Counted from the first letter of the stretch, positions 8,850 through 17,583 are shown. The stretch is DNA of 64,000 nt from Streptomyces sp. Ru73 (GCF_002920575.1 NZ_PQSQ01000004.1:62001-126000); one strand, 5' to 3'. Numbers and translations are program-made. Notes: generated by a model from the letters alone, not told the origin.

Positions 8850-8877
8850 CTCGAGCGGGTCTCCAAGTGCTCTTGAG
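8850..8877 (+). promoter_or_regulatory. SARP-box candidate (three phased repeats) before the carboxylase genes
   Basis: CTCGAG (8850), CTCCAA (8861) and CTTGAG (8872) are spaced exactly 11 bp apart. The box lies 62 bp before the start of the small protein that leads the acyl-CoA carboxylase operon. Confidence 0.65.
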
Positions 8878-8939
8878 CCCTATGGAAGACCGTTGGCCGA
8901 GTGCGCCGTCGCGCACCACGAGCATGAGGAGGCCGGTCC

Positions 8940-9191
8940 ATGCCCAGATGGACGACCAGGTCCTCGGGTTTCCGGTCGGTGGCTGCCGCCGTCCTGCGGT
9001 GGACCGGCCGGATGCTGGCCACGTCCGGGGCCATGTGGCTCCCCGTCGACCTTCCCGGTGACCCGGCCGCGGAACGGACGCTGTCCCAGCCTCCGCCGGG
9101 CCACCCGGAGCAGTTCTGCCCGGACACACCGCTCAGCCCGGTGGAACAGGACCTGGCACGCCGGCTGTCGAACTCCAAGGAGAGCGCGTGA
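8940..9191 (+). CDS. Small conserved-type protein leading the carboxylase operon
   Basis: This 83-residue protein has a basic N-terminus, a short hydrophobic stretch (about residues 14-37), and a Pro-rich middle with PPPGHPEQFCPDTPLSPVE. The latter resembles a family of small Streptomyces proteins next to polyketide genes, which I believe is called DUF6059. Its stop overlaps the GTG start of the carboxyltransferase gene (GTGA), so translation is coupled. The function is unknown. A start at ATG 8940 is supported by a GAGG stretch upstream and by the SARP-type box at 8850-8877. Confidence 0.65.
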   Translation: MPRWTTRSSGFRSVAAAVLRWTGRMLATSGAMWLPVDLPGDPAAERTLSQPPPGHPEQFCPDTPLSPVEQDLARRLSNSKESA

Positions 9192-10756
9192 GCACCGAGA
9201 CCGAGGGCTCCGTACGGGAGCGATTGGACGAACTGGCCCAGCTGAAGGAACTGGCCGAGCGAGGCCCTGACGAACAGGCCACCGCCCGTCAGCACGCCAA
9301 GGGCAAGCTGACCGCCCGTGAACGCATCGACCTGCTGCTGGACGAGGGGTCGTTCCACGAGATCGAGGCCCTGCGCAGACACCGCGCGACCGGTTTCGGA
9401 CTGGAGGACAAACGCCCCCACACCGACGGCGTGATCACCGGCTGGGGCACTGTCCACGGCCGAACCGTCTTCGTCTACGGCCATGACTTCCGCATCTTCG
9501 GCGGTGCGCTCGGCGAGGCCCACGCCCAGAAGATCCACAAGGTGATGGACCTGGCGCTGGCAGCCGGTGCTCCCCTGGTCTCCCTCAACGACGGTGCCGG
9601 GGCCCGCATCCAGGAGGGTGTCACCGCGCTCGCCGGCTACGGCGGCATCTTCCAGCGCAACACCCGGTCCTCCGGCGTGATCCCGCAGATCTCCGTGATG
9701 CTCGGCCCCTGCGCGGGCGGCGCCGCCTATTCACCCGCCCTCAGCGACTTCGTGTTCATGGTCCGCGAGACCTCGCAGATGTTCATCACCGGACCGGACG
9801 TTGTCAGGGCCGTCACCGGAGAGGAGGTCAGTCAGGACAGCCTCGGCGGGGCGGACGTCCACGCGTCCGTCTCCGGTGTCGCGGCCTTCGCCTACGACGA
9901 AGAGGCCGCCTGCCTGGAGGACGTACGCTTCCTGCTGAGCCTGCTGCCGTCCAACAACCGCGAGACGGCGCCCCGTCAGCCCTCGGCGGACCCGGCCGGC
10001 CGGCTCACCGAGGCGCTGCGGGAGATCGTTCCCGTCAGCGGCAATCAGGCGTACGACATGCGCGCGGTCGTCGAGGAGATCGTCGACGACGGCGAGTACT
10101 TCGAGATCCAGCCGGACTGGGCGACCAACATCGTCTGTGCACTGGTCCGCCTCGACGGTCATGTCACGGGCGTCGTCGCCAACCAGCCCGCCGCCTTCGC
10201 CGGGGTCCTCGACATTCACGCGAGTGAGAAGGCAGCGCGCTTCGTGCAGTTCTGCGACGCCTTTTCCATCCCCCTGGTGACCCTCGTCGACGTCCCCGGG
10301 TTCCTGCCGGGCGTGGACCAGGAACACGGCGGCATCATCCGGCACGGTGCCAAGCTGCTGTACGCGTACTGCAACGCGACCGTCCCGCGGGTGCAGCTGA
10401 TCCTGCGCAAGGCCTACGGCGGCGCGTACATCGTCATGGACTCCCGCTCCATCGGCGCGGACATCTCGCTGGCGTGGCCGTCCAACGAGATCGCGGTGAT
10501 GGGCGCCGAGGGAGCCGCGAACGTGATCTTCCGGCGGGAGATCGCCGCCGCCGACGACCCGGAGGCCGTACGGGGACAGAAGATCAAGGAGTACCGGAGC
10601 GAGCTGATGCACCCCTATTACGCCGCGGAGCGCGGGCTGGTGGACGACGTGATCGACCCCGCCGAGACCCGCTCGGCGCTCATCGGCGCGCTCGGGATGC
10701 TGCGGTCGAAGTATGCGGAGATGCCGTCGCGCAAGCACGGCAACCCGCCGGTATGA
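9188..10756 (+). CDS. Acyl-CoA carboxylase carboxyltransferase (beta) subunit
   Basis: The 522-residue protein is a full-length biotin-dependent carboxyltransferase of the PccB/AccB family. It transfers CO2 from biotinylated alpha subunit to acetyl- or propionyl-CoA. N-terminal and C-terminal crotonase-like halves are visible. The first contains FIFGGALGEAHA-type and GGAAYSPALSDF segments, the second VDVPGFLPGVDQEHGGIIRHGAK and LRKAYGGAYIVM. Residue length and motifs are normal. Within a type II PKS cluster it probably raises malonyl-CoA supply. No biotin carboxylase (alpha) gene is visible in the window, so a housekeeping alpha subunit is presumably shared. GTG 9188 is preceded by AAGGAGAG. 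Confidence 0.96.
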   Translation: MSTETEGSVRERLDELAQLKELAERGPDEQATARQHAKGKLTARERIDLLLDEGSFHEIEALRRHRATGFGLEDKRPHTDGVITGWGTVHGRTVFVYGHDFRIFGGALGEAHAQKIHKVMDLALAAGAPLVSLNDGAGARIQEGVTALAGYGGIFQRNTRSSGVIPQISVMLGPCAGGAAYSPALSDFVFMVRETSQMFITGPDVVRAVTGEEVSQDSLGGADVHASVSGVAAFAYDEEAACLEDVRFLLSLLPSNNRETAPRQPSADPAGRLTEALREIVPVSGNQAYDMRAVVEEIVDDGEYFEIQPDWATNIVCALVRLDGHVTGVVANQPAAFAGVLDIHASEKAARFVQFCDAFSIPLVTLVDVPGFLPGVDQEHGGIIRHGAKLLYAYCNATVPRVQLILRKAYGGAYIVMDSRSIGADISLAWPSNEIAVMGAEGAANVIFRREIAAADDPEAVRGQKIKEYRSELMHPYYAAERGLVDDVIDPAETRSALIGALGMLRSKYAEMPSRKHGNPPV

Positions 10757-10769
10757 CGGGGAGTGGGAC

Positions 10770-10967
10770 GTGAACCTGTGGCGGATCGTCAGCGGCAGCC
10801 CCCGCGCGGAGGAGACCGCCGCCCTCACCGTGGTACTGACGGCCTTCCTGGCCGAACGCGCCGCGGCGGCGGCAGCGGCGGCCAGCGAGGAGCCGATCCG
10901 GTCCGCCGGCTGGCATCGCGCACACCGCAACCCGCACCGGCCGCCGGGGACCTGGCGCAGCAGGTGA
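10770..10967 (+). CDS. Acyl-CoA carboxylase epsilon subunit
   Basis: This 65-residue protein begins VNLWRIVSGSPRAEETAAL, the characteristic start of AccE/PccE epsilon subunits, which stabilise actinobacterial acyl-CoA carboxylase complexes. It is followed by an Ala-rich helix and a basic C-terminal tail. GTG 10770 lies 13 bp after the beta-subunit stop with GGGGAG upstream. The pairing with the beta subunit is the normal actinobacterial arrangement. Confidence 0.88.
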   Translation: MNLWRIVSGSPRAEETAALTVVLTAFLAERAAAAAAAASEEPIRSAGWHRAHRNPHRPPGTWRSR

Positions 10968-10996
10968 CCCTGTCCTCGCTGTGTGCTGCAGGACCG

Positions 10997-11013
10997 TTCG
11001 AGTACCACTCCAG
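10997..11013 (+). promoter_or_regulatory. SARP-box candidate before the lipocalin-like gene
   Basis: TTCGAG (10997) and CTCCAG (11008) are 11 bp apart, with CTGCAG (10986) a further 11 bp upstream. The box lies about 65 bp before ATG 11076. Confidence 0.6.
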
Positions 11014-11075
11014 CGCGCGGTGACACCTTATCGACGGCACACGACGCAACCGAGAACCACGTCAGGAGCATCGAC

Positions 11076-11444
11076 ATGAACGACGCGCGGCTGGTCGGAA
11101 CCTGGACCACGGAGCTGGAGGACGACGGCAAGTCCGTGTTCGGACTGGCGTCCTTCACAAGTGACGGCGGTGTCACCTGCTACCAGGCCAACGCCAAGAA
11201 CATCGGCCTGGGCAACTGGGAGAGCACCGGCGCGGACTCCTTCCACTACAACTTCCACATCATCGCCGTCAGCCCGGAGGGGGAGCACGTCGGGGAGGCG
11301 CACGTGTTCGTCAGCGGCGAGTTCGTCTCCGACGACCGCTGGGAGGGCACCGGGGGCGCCAACTTCTACTCGCCCACGGGCACACTGCTGCGCGGCCACG
11401 AGGGCTCCAAGGTCTCAGCGCACAAGTTCGGCATCGACAAGTAA
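11076..11444 (+). CDS. Small lipocalin-like beta-barrel protein, function unknown
   Basis: The 122-residue protein begins MNDARLVGTWTTELEDDG. Its alternating short hydrophobic strands and repeated Gly/Trp/Asp turns suggest a calycin or lipocalin-like barrel. No signal peptide, catalytic triad or cysteine cluster is evident, so it is probably cytosolic. It lies 57 bp upstream of a flavin oxidase gene and behind its own SARP-type box, so it is likely part of the pathway, for example binding or cyclising an intermediate. That role is a guess. AGGAG at 11064-11068 supports ATG 11076. Confidence 0.7.
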   Translation: MNDARLVGTWTTELEDDGKSVFGLASFTSDGGVTCYQANAKNIGLGNWESTGADSFHYNFHIIAVSPEGEHVGEAHVFVSGEFVSDDRWEGTGGANFYSPTGTLLRGHEGSKVSAHKFGIDK

Positions 11445-11501
11445 CCGGACGACGCACCCGCCTCGTACCCCGGACCGGCACGTTACGGAGGACAGAATCC
11501 C

Positions 11502-12920
11502 ATGCTGCGGGACCAACTCAAGGGCGAGCTCGTACTCCCGTCCGACCCGGGTTACCAGCTGGCCAAGCAGTTGCAGAACACCGAGTACGACCGGATCGCG
11601 CCGCGCGCCGTCGCCTACTGCGAGTCCCAGGAGGACGTCGTCGCCTGCGTGCGGCACGCCCGGGAGACCGGCGTCGCGGCGCACGTCCGCGGTGGGGGAC
11701 ACAGTTACAACGGCTGGTCCACCGGCCCTGGCCTGGTCATCGACGTCTCCCGGATGAACCACGCGGTCGCCGACGGTCCTACCGTGCGTATCGGCGGAGG
11801 CGTGCAGTCCCTCGATGCGCTCGACGTCCTCGAACCGCAGGGCCGCCAGATCATCAGCGGTACCTTTCCCACCGTCGGCCAGGGAGGATTCCTGACCGGC
11901 GGCGGACTTGGCTGGCAGACACGCAAGTTCGGCGTCGGCTGCGACCGGATCGTCTCCGCGCGGGTCGTCCTCGCCGACGGCCGCGTCGTCCTGGCATCCG
12001 CTGACGAGCATCCGGACCTGTACTGGGCGCTGCGTGGTGGCGGCGGTGGGAACTTCGGCATCGTCACCGAATTCGAGCTGCGCCCCATCGACGCCCCGCG
12101 GCTGACCGGTTTCGAAACCCTGTGGTCGTACGAGGACGCGGCCGATGTGCTGGTCGCCTGGCAGGCCTGGGCCGTGGCGGCCTCCGATGACCTCGGCACC
12201 TCCCTGGTCGTGCTGCCCGGAATGTTCGGGCCGGGCGGCAAGCCGGTCGTGAAGATCTGGGGCGTGCACCACGGGACCCCCGGGGAACTGGAGAGAGCCC
12301 TCGACGAGCTCACCGAGCGCACCTGCACCAAGCCCATGCACCGCGAGGTCGGCGCACCCGGCCGGTACGCCGACGTGATGCACGAGGCGCTGTGCGGCTC
12401 CAAGACCGTTCAGCAGTGCCATCGCACCGGGACCCACCCCGACGCGATCGGCCACCGCCACCCTTACACCCGGCAGGCTTACCGGCTCACCGGGCGGCCG
12501 GCCGGCCGTGGCGAGGCCGAGGCCCTGCTGACGGCGTGGAACCCGGACCTGGACGGTGAGCGCTACCTCCTGTGCATGGCGCTGGGCGGCGCCGCCAACC
12601 GCGTCGACCGCACCGCGAGCGCTTACGTGCACCGCGACGCCCAGTTCCTGACCGGCTTCCAGATCGCCACGCGTGACGAGGAGTCGGCCGCCCGGAAGCC
12701 GCGCGAGTACGACGAGTGGGCCGACCGGTGCGGCGCGGCCCTCGCCCCGCTCGCGACCGGCTCGTACATCAACTTCCCCAGCTCCCGGGTGCCGGCGGAC
12801 TGGGAGAGCGATCACTACGCCGAGAACGCCCCGCGGCTGCGTACCGTGAAACGGGCCTACGACCCCGACGGCTTCTTCCGGCACGCGCAGAGCATCGGCG
12901 AGGCGGCACCGGCCGGCTGA
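11502..12920 (+). CDS. BBE-family FAD-linked oxidoreductase
   Basis: This 472-residue oxidase has the PCMH-type FAD-binding fold (about residues 35-210) and a C-terminal berberine-bridge segment ending in SDHYAENAPRLRTVKRAYDP-type sequence. His67 in RGGGHSYNG is the usual 8-alpha-histidyl FAD attachment site. Bicovalent members carry a Cys in a CPTVG-like segment; here it is FPTVG with Phe122, so only His linkage is expected. Related enzymes oxidise alcohols or phenols of antibiotics, including sugar hydroxyls and aromatic intermediates. It is the second gene of the unit beginning at 11076. No secretion signal is visible, so it is probably cytosolic. Confidence 0.9.
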   Translation: MLRDQLKGELVLPSDPGYQLAKQLQNTEYDRIAPRAVAYCESQEDVVACVRHARETGVAAHVRGGGHSYNGWSTGPGLVIDVSRMNHAVADGPTVRIGGGVQSLDALDVLEPQGRQIISGTFPTVGQGGFLTGGGLGWQTRKFGVGCDRIVSARVVLADGRVVLASADEHPDLYWALRGGGGGNFGIVTEFELRPIDAPRLTGFETLWSYEDAADVLVAWQAWAVAASDDLGTSLVVLPGMFGPGGKPVVKIWGVHHGTPGELERALDELTERTCTKPMHREVGAPGRYADVMHEALCGSKTVQQCHRTGTHPDAIGHRHPYTRQAYRLTGRPAGRGEAEALLTAWNPDLDGERYLLCMALGGAANRVDRTASAYVHRDAQFLTGFQIATRDEESAARKPREYDEWADRCGAALAPLATGSYINFPSSRVPADWESDHYAENAPRLRTVKRAYDPDGFFRHAQSIGEAAPAG

Positions 12921-12977
12921 GCACGACGCCCCGGCGTGCGGCCGTGGCCCGGGTCCGGGGATGCGCGGTACCCCGGA

Positions 12978-12994
12978 CTCGAGCCGCGCTCCAC
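12978..12994 (+). promoter_or_regulatory. SARP-box candidate before the GNAT gene
   Basis: CTCGAG (12978) and CTCCAC (12989) are 11 bp apart, and the second half is identical to the box at 17506-17522. The coding start is only 34 bp downstream, implying a short leader. Confidence 0.6.
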
Positions 12995-13027
12995 GGCCGT
13001 CCGACCGCCGCCGAGAACCATGAGCAC

Positions 13028-13990
13028 ATGGACATCCGCAGCCTTGACGGCGACGACCCGACCACCATCTCCCTCCTCCTCCCGGGCTTCCAGGAGACGA
13101 TGCGCCTCGAACTGCCCGATGACCCGCCCGTCTCGGCGGCCCTGCTGGCTCGGCTGCTGCAGCGCCGGCACGGCGCGGACCGGATGCTCCTGGCCGCATT
13201 CGACGGTGACCGGCCCGTCGGCTGCACCAAGCTCGGCCTCGACCTCGGCGACCCGACCGGACCGGGCCACGGCTCGCTCTGGGTCTTCCCCTCCTTCCGC
13301 CGCCGCGGCGCCGGAACTGCCCTGGTGGACGCCGCCCGCGCCGAACTGCGCGCCCGCGGCCGCAGCCACCTCGTCATCGACGCCCCGGACACCACCGCCG
13401 CCGCGGCCTTCGTCTCCGCGTGCGGCGCGGAACTCCGGGGCACCAACCTGCGCAATCGTCTCTTCCTGCGCGGCCCGGGCCGCGCAGAACTCGACGGACT
13501 CGCCGACCGTGCGGTCGCCGGCCATCGCTTGGAGCAGTGGACCGACCGCTGTCCGGACGAGCTCGTCGACTCCTACGCCCGCGCCTGGGGCGCTCTGGAC
13601 GTACCGGTCAACGGCCAGGCGCAGGTGCGCACTCCCGCCGCCGCGGACGTCCGCGCGCGCGAGGCCGAGAGCGAACGGGCCGGACACCGGCAGTACGTGA
13701 GCGCCGCTGTCGACGCGGAGACCGGCGAGGTCGCCGGGTACGCCACCCTCTTCGTCCGGGACAGCCCCATGGCCGACGCGGGGGAGACGCTCGTGCTCGG
13801 CGACCGGCGCCGCCGGGGCCTGGGCACTTGGCTCAAGGCGAACCTGCTGGCCCGGGCCGCCCGCGAGAACGACGGCCTGGCCCTGGTGCAGGCCTGGAAC
13901 GACGTGCGCAACGACGCCGTCGTCGCGCTCAACCGCCGGCTCGGATTCCGGGCGGACAGCGCCTGGTCGACGTACGCCGTCAGGGCCTGA
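13028..13990 (+). CDS. Twin-domain GNAT acetyltransferase
   Basis: The 320-residue protein contains two GNAT folds. The first (about 1-150) has an acetyl-CoA loop FPSFRRRGAGTAL. The second (about 160-320) has LGDRRRRGLGTWLKANLLARA followed by AVVALNRRLGF, the standard motif A and B order. The two-domain layout resembles mycothiol synthase and several self-resistance N-acetyltransferases. The substrate cannot be read from sequence. The gene carries its own SARP-type box inside the cluster, so it may modify the product or provide resistance. ATG 13028 is in frame, but its ribosome binding site is weak; leader-poor initiation is possible given the short distance to the box. Confidence 0.8.
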   Translation: MDIRSLDGDDPTTISLLLPGFQETMRLELPDDPPVSAALLARLLQRRHGADRMLLAAFDGDRPVGCTKLGLDLGDPTGPGHGSLWVFPSFRRRGAGTALVDAARAELRARGRSHLVIDAPDTTAAAAFVSACGAELRGTNLRNRLFLRGPGRAELDGLADRAVAGHRLEQWTDRCPDELVDSYARAWGALDVPVNGQAQVRTPAAADVRAREAESERAGHRQYVSAAVDAETGEVAGYATLFVRDSPMADAGETLVLGDRRRRGLGTWLKANLLARAARENDGLALVQAWNDVRNDAVVALNRRLGFRADSAWSTYAVRA

Positions 13991-13992
13991 CC

Positions 13993-14021
13993 GTCCGAGC
14001 CGGGTTCGAGTCCAGGTCCAC
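13993..14021 (+). promoter_or_regulatory. SARP-box candidate (three phased repeats) before the first flavin monooxygenase
   Basis: TCCGAG (13994), TTCGAG (14005) and GTCCAC (14016) are 11 bp apart. A possible -10 (CACGAT, 14032) begins 10 bp after the last repeat, the same geometry as at 17506-17522. Confidence 0.65.
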
Positions 14022-14071
14022 CGGCCGCTGCCACGATCGGCACGGTCAGCTCAGTGCGAGAGGGGTTCTTC

Positions 14072-15682
14072 GTGAGTAACAGCGGCAGACACGTACTGAT
14101 CGTCGGCGGCAGCCTCGTCGGCCTGTCCACCGCGGTCTTCCTCGCCCACCACCACGTGTCCTGCACCGTGGTCGAACGCCATCCCGGTACTTCGGTTCAT
14201 CCCCGTGCGGTGGGGTACTACCCGCGCACCGCTGAACTCCTGCGCATGGTCGGGGTCGAGGAGGCCGCGAAGGCGGCCGCGTCCGGGTTCGAGAAACACA
14301 GGACCCGCGCCGGCGTGGTCTCGCTCGCCGGCGAGCTCCTCTTCAGCCAGGAGGAGCTGGCGGGCGGTGACGAGCTCGCGGACCTGACCCCGTCCAAGCT
14401 CCTGCTGCTGCCCCAGGACCGGCTGGAGCCCCTCCTCCGGGCACGTGCCGAGAAGCTCGGCGCCGACCTGCGCTTCGGCACCGAGCTGGTCTCCTTCACC
14501 CAGGACGGCGATGGCGTCACCGCCGTGGTCAAGGACGCCGAGGGCACGGAGACGACCCTGTGCGCCGACTACCTGGTGGCCGCCGATGGGCCGCGCAGCA
14601 GCGTCCGGGAATCCCTCGGCCTCGGACGCGAGGGCCGCGGGGTCCTGTCACGGCACGTCAGCATCGCCTTCGGCGCCGACTTCAGCAGCGTCCTCGGGGA
14701 CCGCCGTTACAGCGTCGTACATGTCAAGAACGACACGGTGACCGGCATCCTCGTGCACGACGACACCCTCACCGAGGGCACCCTGATCGTCGGTTACGAC
14801 CCCGGGAAGGGCGAGAGCCTCGACGACTTCACCGACTCCCGCTGCGCCGAGCTGGTCTCCGCCGCGATCGGCTCGGACACGGTCGAGGTCACCATCCGCT
14901 CCCGCTTCCCCTGGGACATGGCTGAGCTCGTCACGGAAAGGTTCGTCCAAGGCAGGGTGCTGATCGCGGGCGATGCCGCCCACCAGATCCCGCCCACCGG
15001 CGGATACGGCGCCAACACCGGCATCGCCGACGCCTGCAACCTGGCCTGGAAGCTGGCCCTCGTCACCCAGGGCGTCGCGGGCCCCGGCCTGCTCGACACC
15101 TACGACGAAGAGCGTCGGCCGGTGGGGGCCTACACGGCGCGTCAGGGCTCCCTCCAGCTCGCGGTGCGTTCCGGCACGGCGACCCCGGAGCAGCAGGCCG
15201 CCACCGATGACGCGATGACGGTGACGATGGGCCAGGCCTACCGCTCCGGTGCGTTCGTCCGCGAGGCGGCAGCGGAGCCGCTGCCGCTGACCAACGACCC
15301 GCGGTCCCTGCACGGCGAACCCGGCACCCGCGCCCCGTACGTGGTGCTGGACCGGGAGGGGGCGCCGGCGGCCACACTGGACCTCTTCGGCGCGGGCTTC
15401 GTCCTGCTGGCCGGGCGGGACGGCGGATCCTGGGGAAAGGCGGCCGCTTCGGCCGGTTCCGCGACCGGTGTGGACATCGCCTTTCACCACATCGCGCCGA
15501 CCGCCGGGCACGCTCCCGCCGACCGGCGGGAGAGCTGGGAGGACGCCTACGGCGTGGCTGCCGAGGGTGCCGTCCTGGTCCGTCCGGACGGCATCGTCGC
15601 CTGGCGGTCGCCGGCCTCCGTTTCCGCCGCTGGACAAGGTGCGGCGCTCGAAGCGGTGCTGCGTCGGATCCTGGCGCGCTGA
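14072..15682 (+). CDS. FAD-dependent aromatic polyketide monooxygenase (1)
   Basis: This 536-residue class A flavoprotein hydroxylase has the usual landmarks. The dinucleotide motif GGSLVGLSTAVFLA is near the N-terminus, VAADGPRSSVRE (DG motif) is near residue 170, and IAGDAAHQIPPTGGYGANTG (GD motif) is near 305. A thioredoxin-like C-terminal domain (about 420-536) contains a VLVRPDGIVAWR ending. Such enzymes use NAD(P)H and O2 to hydroxylate or rearrange aromatic polyketides. GTG 14072 follows GAGAGGGG with good spacing and is preferred over GTG 14054. It has its own SARP-type box and is close in type to the proteins at 18661 and on the minus strand at 20364. Confidence 0.95.
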   Translation: MSNSGRHVLIVGGSLVGLSTAVFLAHHHVSCTVVERHPGTSVHPRAVGYYPRTAELLRMVGVEEAAKAAASGFEKHRTRAGVVSLAGELLFSQEELAGGDELADLTPSKLLLLPQDRLEPLLRARAEKLGADLRFGTELVSFTQDGDGVTAVVKDAEGTETTLCADYLVAADGPRSSVRESLGLGREGRGVLSRHVSIAFGADFSSVLGDRRYSVVHVKNDTVTGILVHDDTLTEGTLIVGYDPGKGESLDDFTDSRCAELVSAAIGSDTVEVTIRSRFPWDMAELVTERFVQGRVLIAGDAAHQIPPTGGYGANTGIADACNLAWKLALVTQGVAGPGLLDTYDEERRPVGAYTARQGSLQLAVRSGTATPEQQAATDDAMTVTMGQAYRSGAFVREAAAEPLPLTNDPRSLHGEPGTRAPYVVLDREGAPAATLDLFGAGFVLLAGRDGGSWGKAAASAGSATGVDIAFHHIAPTAGHAPADRRESWEDAYGVAAEGAVLVRPDGIVAWRSPASVSAAGQGAALEAVLRRILAR

Positions 15683-15813
15683 GCAGCGTCTCCTGACCGT
15701 CGCGCGCAGGTGGCCGGACGCGGCGTCCGACGCCGGCCGAGCATGTAAGTGTAGATGTCAACTCCTCGACGGCAAGCGCGGCTTGGCCTCGAGTTCTCTC
15801 CGGAAGGACCGCA

Positions 15814-17349
15814 ATGCCGGACACTCAGGACTTCGACTTCGATGTCCTTGTCGTCGGCGGAGGACCGGTGGGCATGCTGATCGCCTCCGAGCTCCGTATC
15901 GCCGGCGTCAAGACGGCCGTGCTGGAACGTCTCACCGAGCGCACGCCCCACTCCAAGGCGTTCGGCCTGCACGCACGTTCGCTGGAGTCGCTGGACCGCC
16001 GCGGTCTCGCCGAGCGTTTCCGCGACGGCGCCCGCTCGTGGAACAACGGCCACTTCGCCGGCCTCGACGTCTGGGTCGACTTCGCTCTGCTCGACAGCGC
16101 CCACAACTATGCGCTGCTCTCCGAGCAGACCCGCACCGAGCGTCTGCTGGAGGAGCACGCCCTGGAGCTGGGCACCGACATCCGCCGAGGCCACGAGGTG
16201 ACCGCGGTGCGCCAGGACGAGAACGGCGCTGAGGCCGACGTCACGGGACCCGGGGGCGCGTACACCCTGCGCGCCCGGTACCTCGTCGGCACCGACGGCG
16301 GCCGCAGCCTGGTCCGCAGGTCAGCGGGGATCGGCTTCCCCGGCACAGGGGGCCGCGTCACCGCGCGCCTGGCCGATGTCGTCCTCGCCGACCGTGAGAA
16401 GGCGCCAATGGGCATGGAGCGCACGGAGCGCGGCCTGCTCTTCTGCGTGCCGCTGGACGAGACGTACCACCGCGTCGCCACCTTCGATTTCGAGAAGGGC
16501 AAGGAGCCGGGCTCCGAGCTGTCGCTGGCGGAGTTCACCGAGAGCCTGCGCGAGGTATGGGGCGACGACCTCGGCGCCGCCGAGCCGCGCTGGCTGTCCT
16601 GGTTCACCGACTCCGCCTGCCAGGCCGAGCGCTACCGTGAGGGCCGTATCTTCCTGGCGGGCGATGCCGCACACACCCACTTTCCCGTGGGCGGCCAGGG
16701 CGTCAACCTCGGCCTCCAGGACGCCTTCAACCTCGGCTGGAAGCTCGCTGCCGAGGTCAACGGCTGGGCGCCCGAGGGACTGCTCGACACGTACGACAGG
16801 GAACGGCAGGAGCCCGCGCGCAACGTGCTGTCCAACACGCGGGCCCAGATCGCGCTGATGAACCCCGACCCGTACGTCACCCAGCTCCGCGAGCTGTTCC
16901 AGGACCTGATGGCCAAGGACCAGGTGAACCGGCACATCGCGGAGATGCTCAGCGGCGTGCGGGTCCGCTACGGCCTGGAGGGTGCCGAGCACCGTCTGCT
17001 CGGCGACTTCGCACGTGACCTGACGCTGAGGACCGAGGAGGGCAGCGACACCCTTCCGAAGTTCTTGCGCGGGGGCGGCTTCGTCCTGCTCGACCTGGCC
17101 GGTGTCCCCGAGGTCTCCGAGACGTTCGGGGAGTGGGCGGCACCGCAGGAACGGTCCGACCGTGTCAGGCGCGTCGTGGCGACGTGCGAGGAGGAGCCCG
17201 AGCTGGCGGGTGTCCTCGTCCGCCCCGACGGTTATGTCGCCTGGGCCGCGGACCGGTCCGCTCCCGGCGCGGAGATCGCGGCGGGCTTGCGGGCGGCCCT
17301 GGCCGCCTGGGCCGGCACCACCGGGCCCGCCCGGCGCGTCGTGGAGTAA
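15814..17349 (+). CDS. FAD-dependent aromatic polyketide monooxygenase (2)
   Basis: The 511-residue hydroxylase is of the same superfamily but a different subgroup from its neighbours. The N-terminus has VVGGGPVGMLIASEL, the DG motif reads VGTDGGRSLVRR, and the GD motif reads LAGDAAHTHFPVGGQGVNLGLQDA, followed by NLGWKLAAEVNG. This pattern is nearest to the angucycline/tetracycline hydroxylases. The C-terminal thioredoxin-like region is present but shorter. ATG 15814 follows GGAAGGA. A GC-rich imperfect inverted repeat lies in the gap after the previous gene. A terminator at 17381-17419 ends this unit. Confidence 0.94.
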   Translation: MPDTQDFDFDVLVVGGGPVGMLIASELRIAGVKTAVLERLTERTPHSKAFGLHARSLESLDRRGLAERFRDGARSWNNGHFAGLDVWVDFALLDSAHNYALLSEQTRTERLLEEHALELGTDIRRGHEVTAVRQDENGAEADVTGPGGAYTLRARYLVGTDGGRSLVRRSAGIGFPGTGGRVTARLADVVLADREKAPMGMERTERGLLFCVPLDETYHRVATFDFEKGKEPGSELSLAEFTESLREVWGDDLGAAEPRWLSWFTDSACQAERYREGRIFLAGDAAHTHFPVGGQGVNLGLQDAFNLGWKLAAEVNGWAPEGLLDTYDRERQEPARNVLSNTRAQIALMNPDPYVTQLRELFQDLMAKDQVNRHIAEMLSGVRVRYGLEGAEHRLLGDFARDLTLRTEEGSDTLPKFLRGGGFVLLDLAGVPEVSETFGEWAAPQERSDRVRRVVATCEEEPELAGVLVRPDGYVAWAADRSAPGAEIAAGLRAALAAWAGTTGPARRVVE

Positions 17350-17380
17350 GCACGGCAGGTCCTGGACGAGCTGCTGAGCA

Positions 17381-17419
17381 GGCGGCCGGCCCGCCCCCAC
17401 CGGAGGCGGGCCGGCCGCC
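17381..17419 (+). terminator. Strong hairpin terminator
   Basis: A perfect 15-bp stem (17381-17395 with 17405-17419) has a 9-nt loop and is followed by TTTCC. It lies 32 bp after the stop of the second flavin monooxygenase. Confidence 0.88.
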
Positions 17420-17494
17420 TTTCCGGCATGTGTCCCGCGGTCCCACCCAGGGGGCGCGCCGCGGAGCCGATCTTTCGCCGTGCACGGCACGACG

Positions 17495-17522
17495 TTGCAG
17501 GCCGCTTCGAGTGGGACTCCAC
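17495..17522 (+). promoter_or_regulatory. SARP-box candidate before the O-methyltransferase
   Basis: TTGCAG (17495), TTCGAG (17506) and CTCCAC (17517) are 11 bp apart. CATCGT at 17533, 10 bp after the last repeat, may be the -10. Its position right behind a strong terminator supports a new promoter. Confidence 0.7.
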
Positions 17523-17583
17523 GCGCACCGGCCATCGTCGGGGGAAGACCTGTGCGGTCCCAGAAGCTTGCTAGGAGGCTTGC

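Noticed and set aside
15750..15800. CTCGAC and CTCGAG before the second flavin monooxygenase as a SARP box
   Set aside because: The spacing is 23 bp and not a multiple of 11, and no CTCCAC-like half follows at the right distance.
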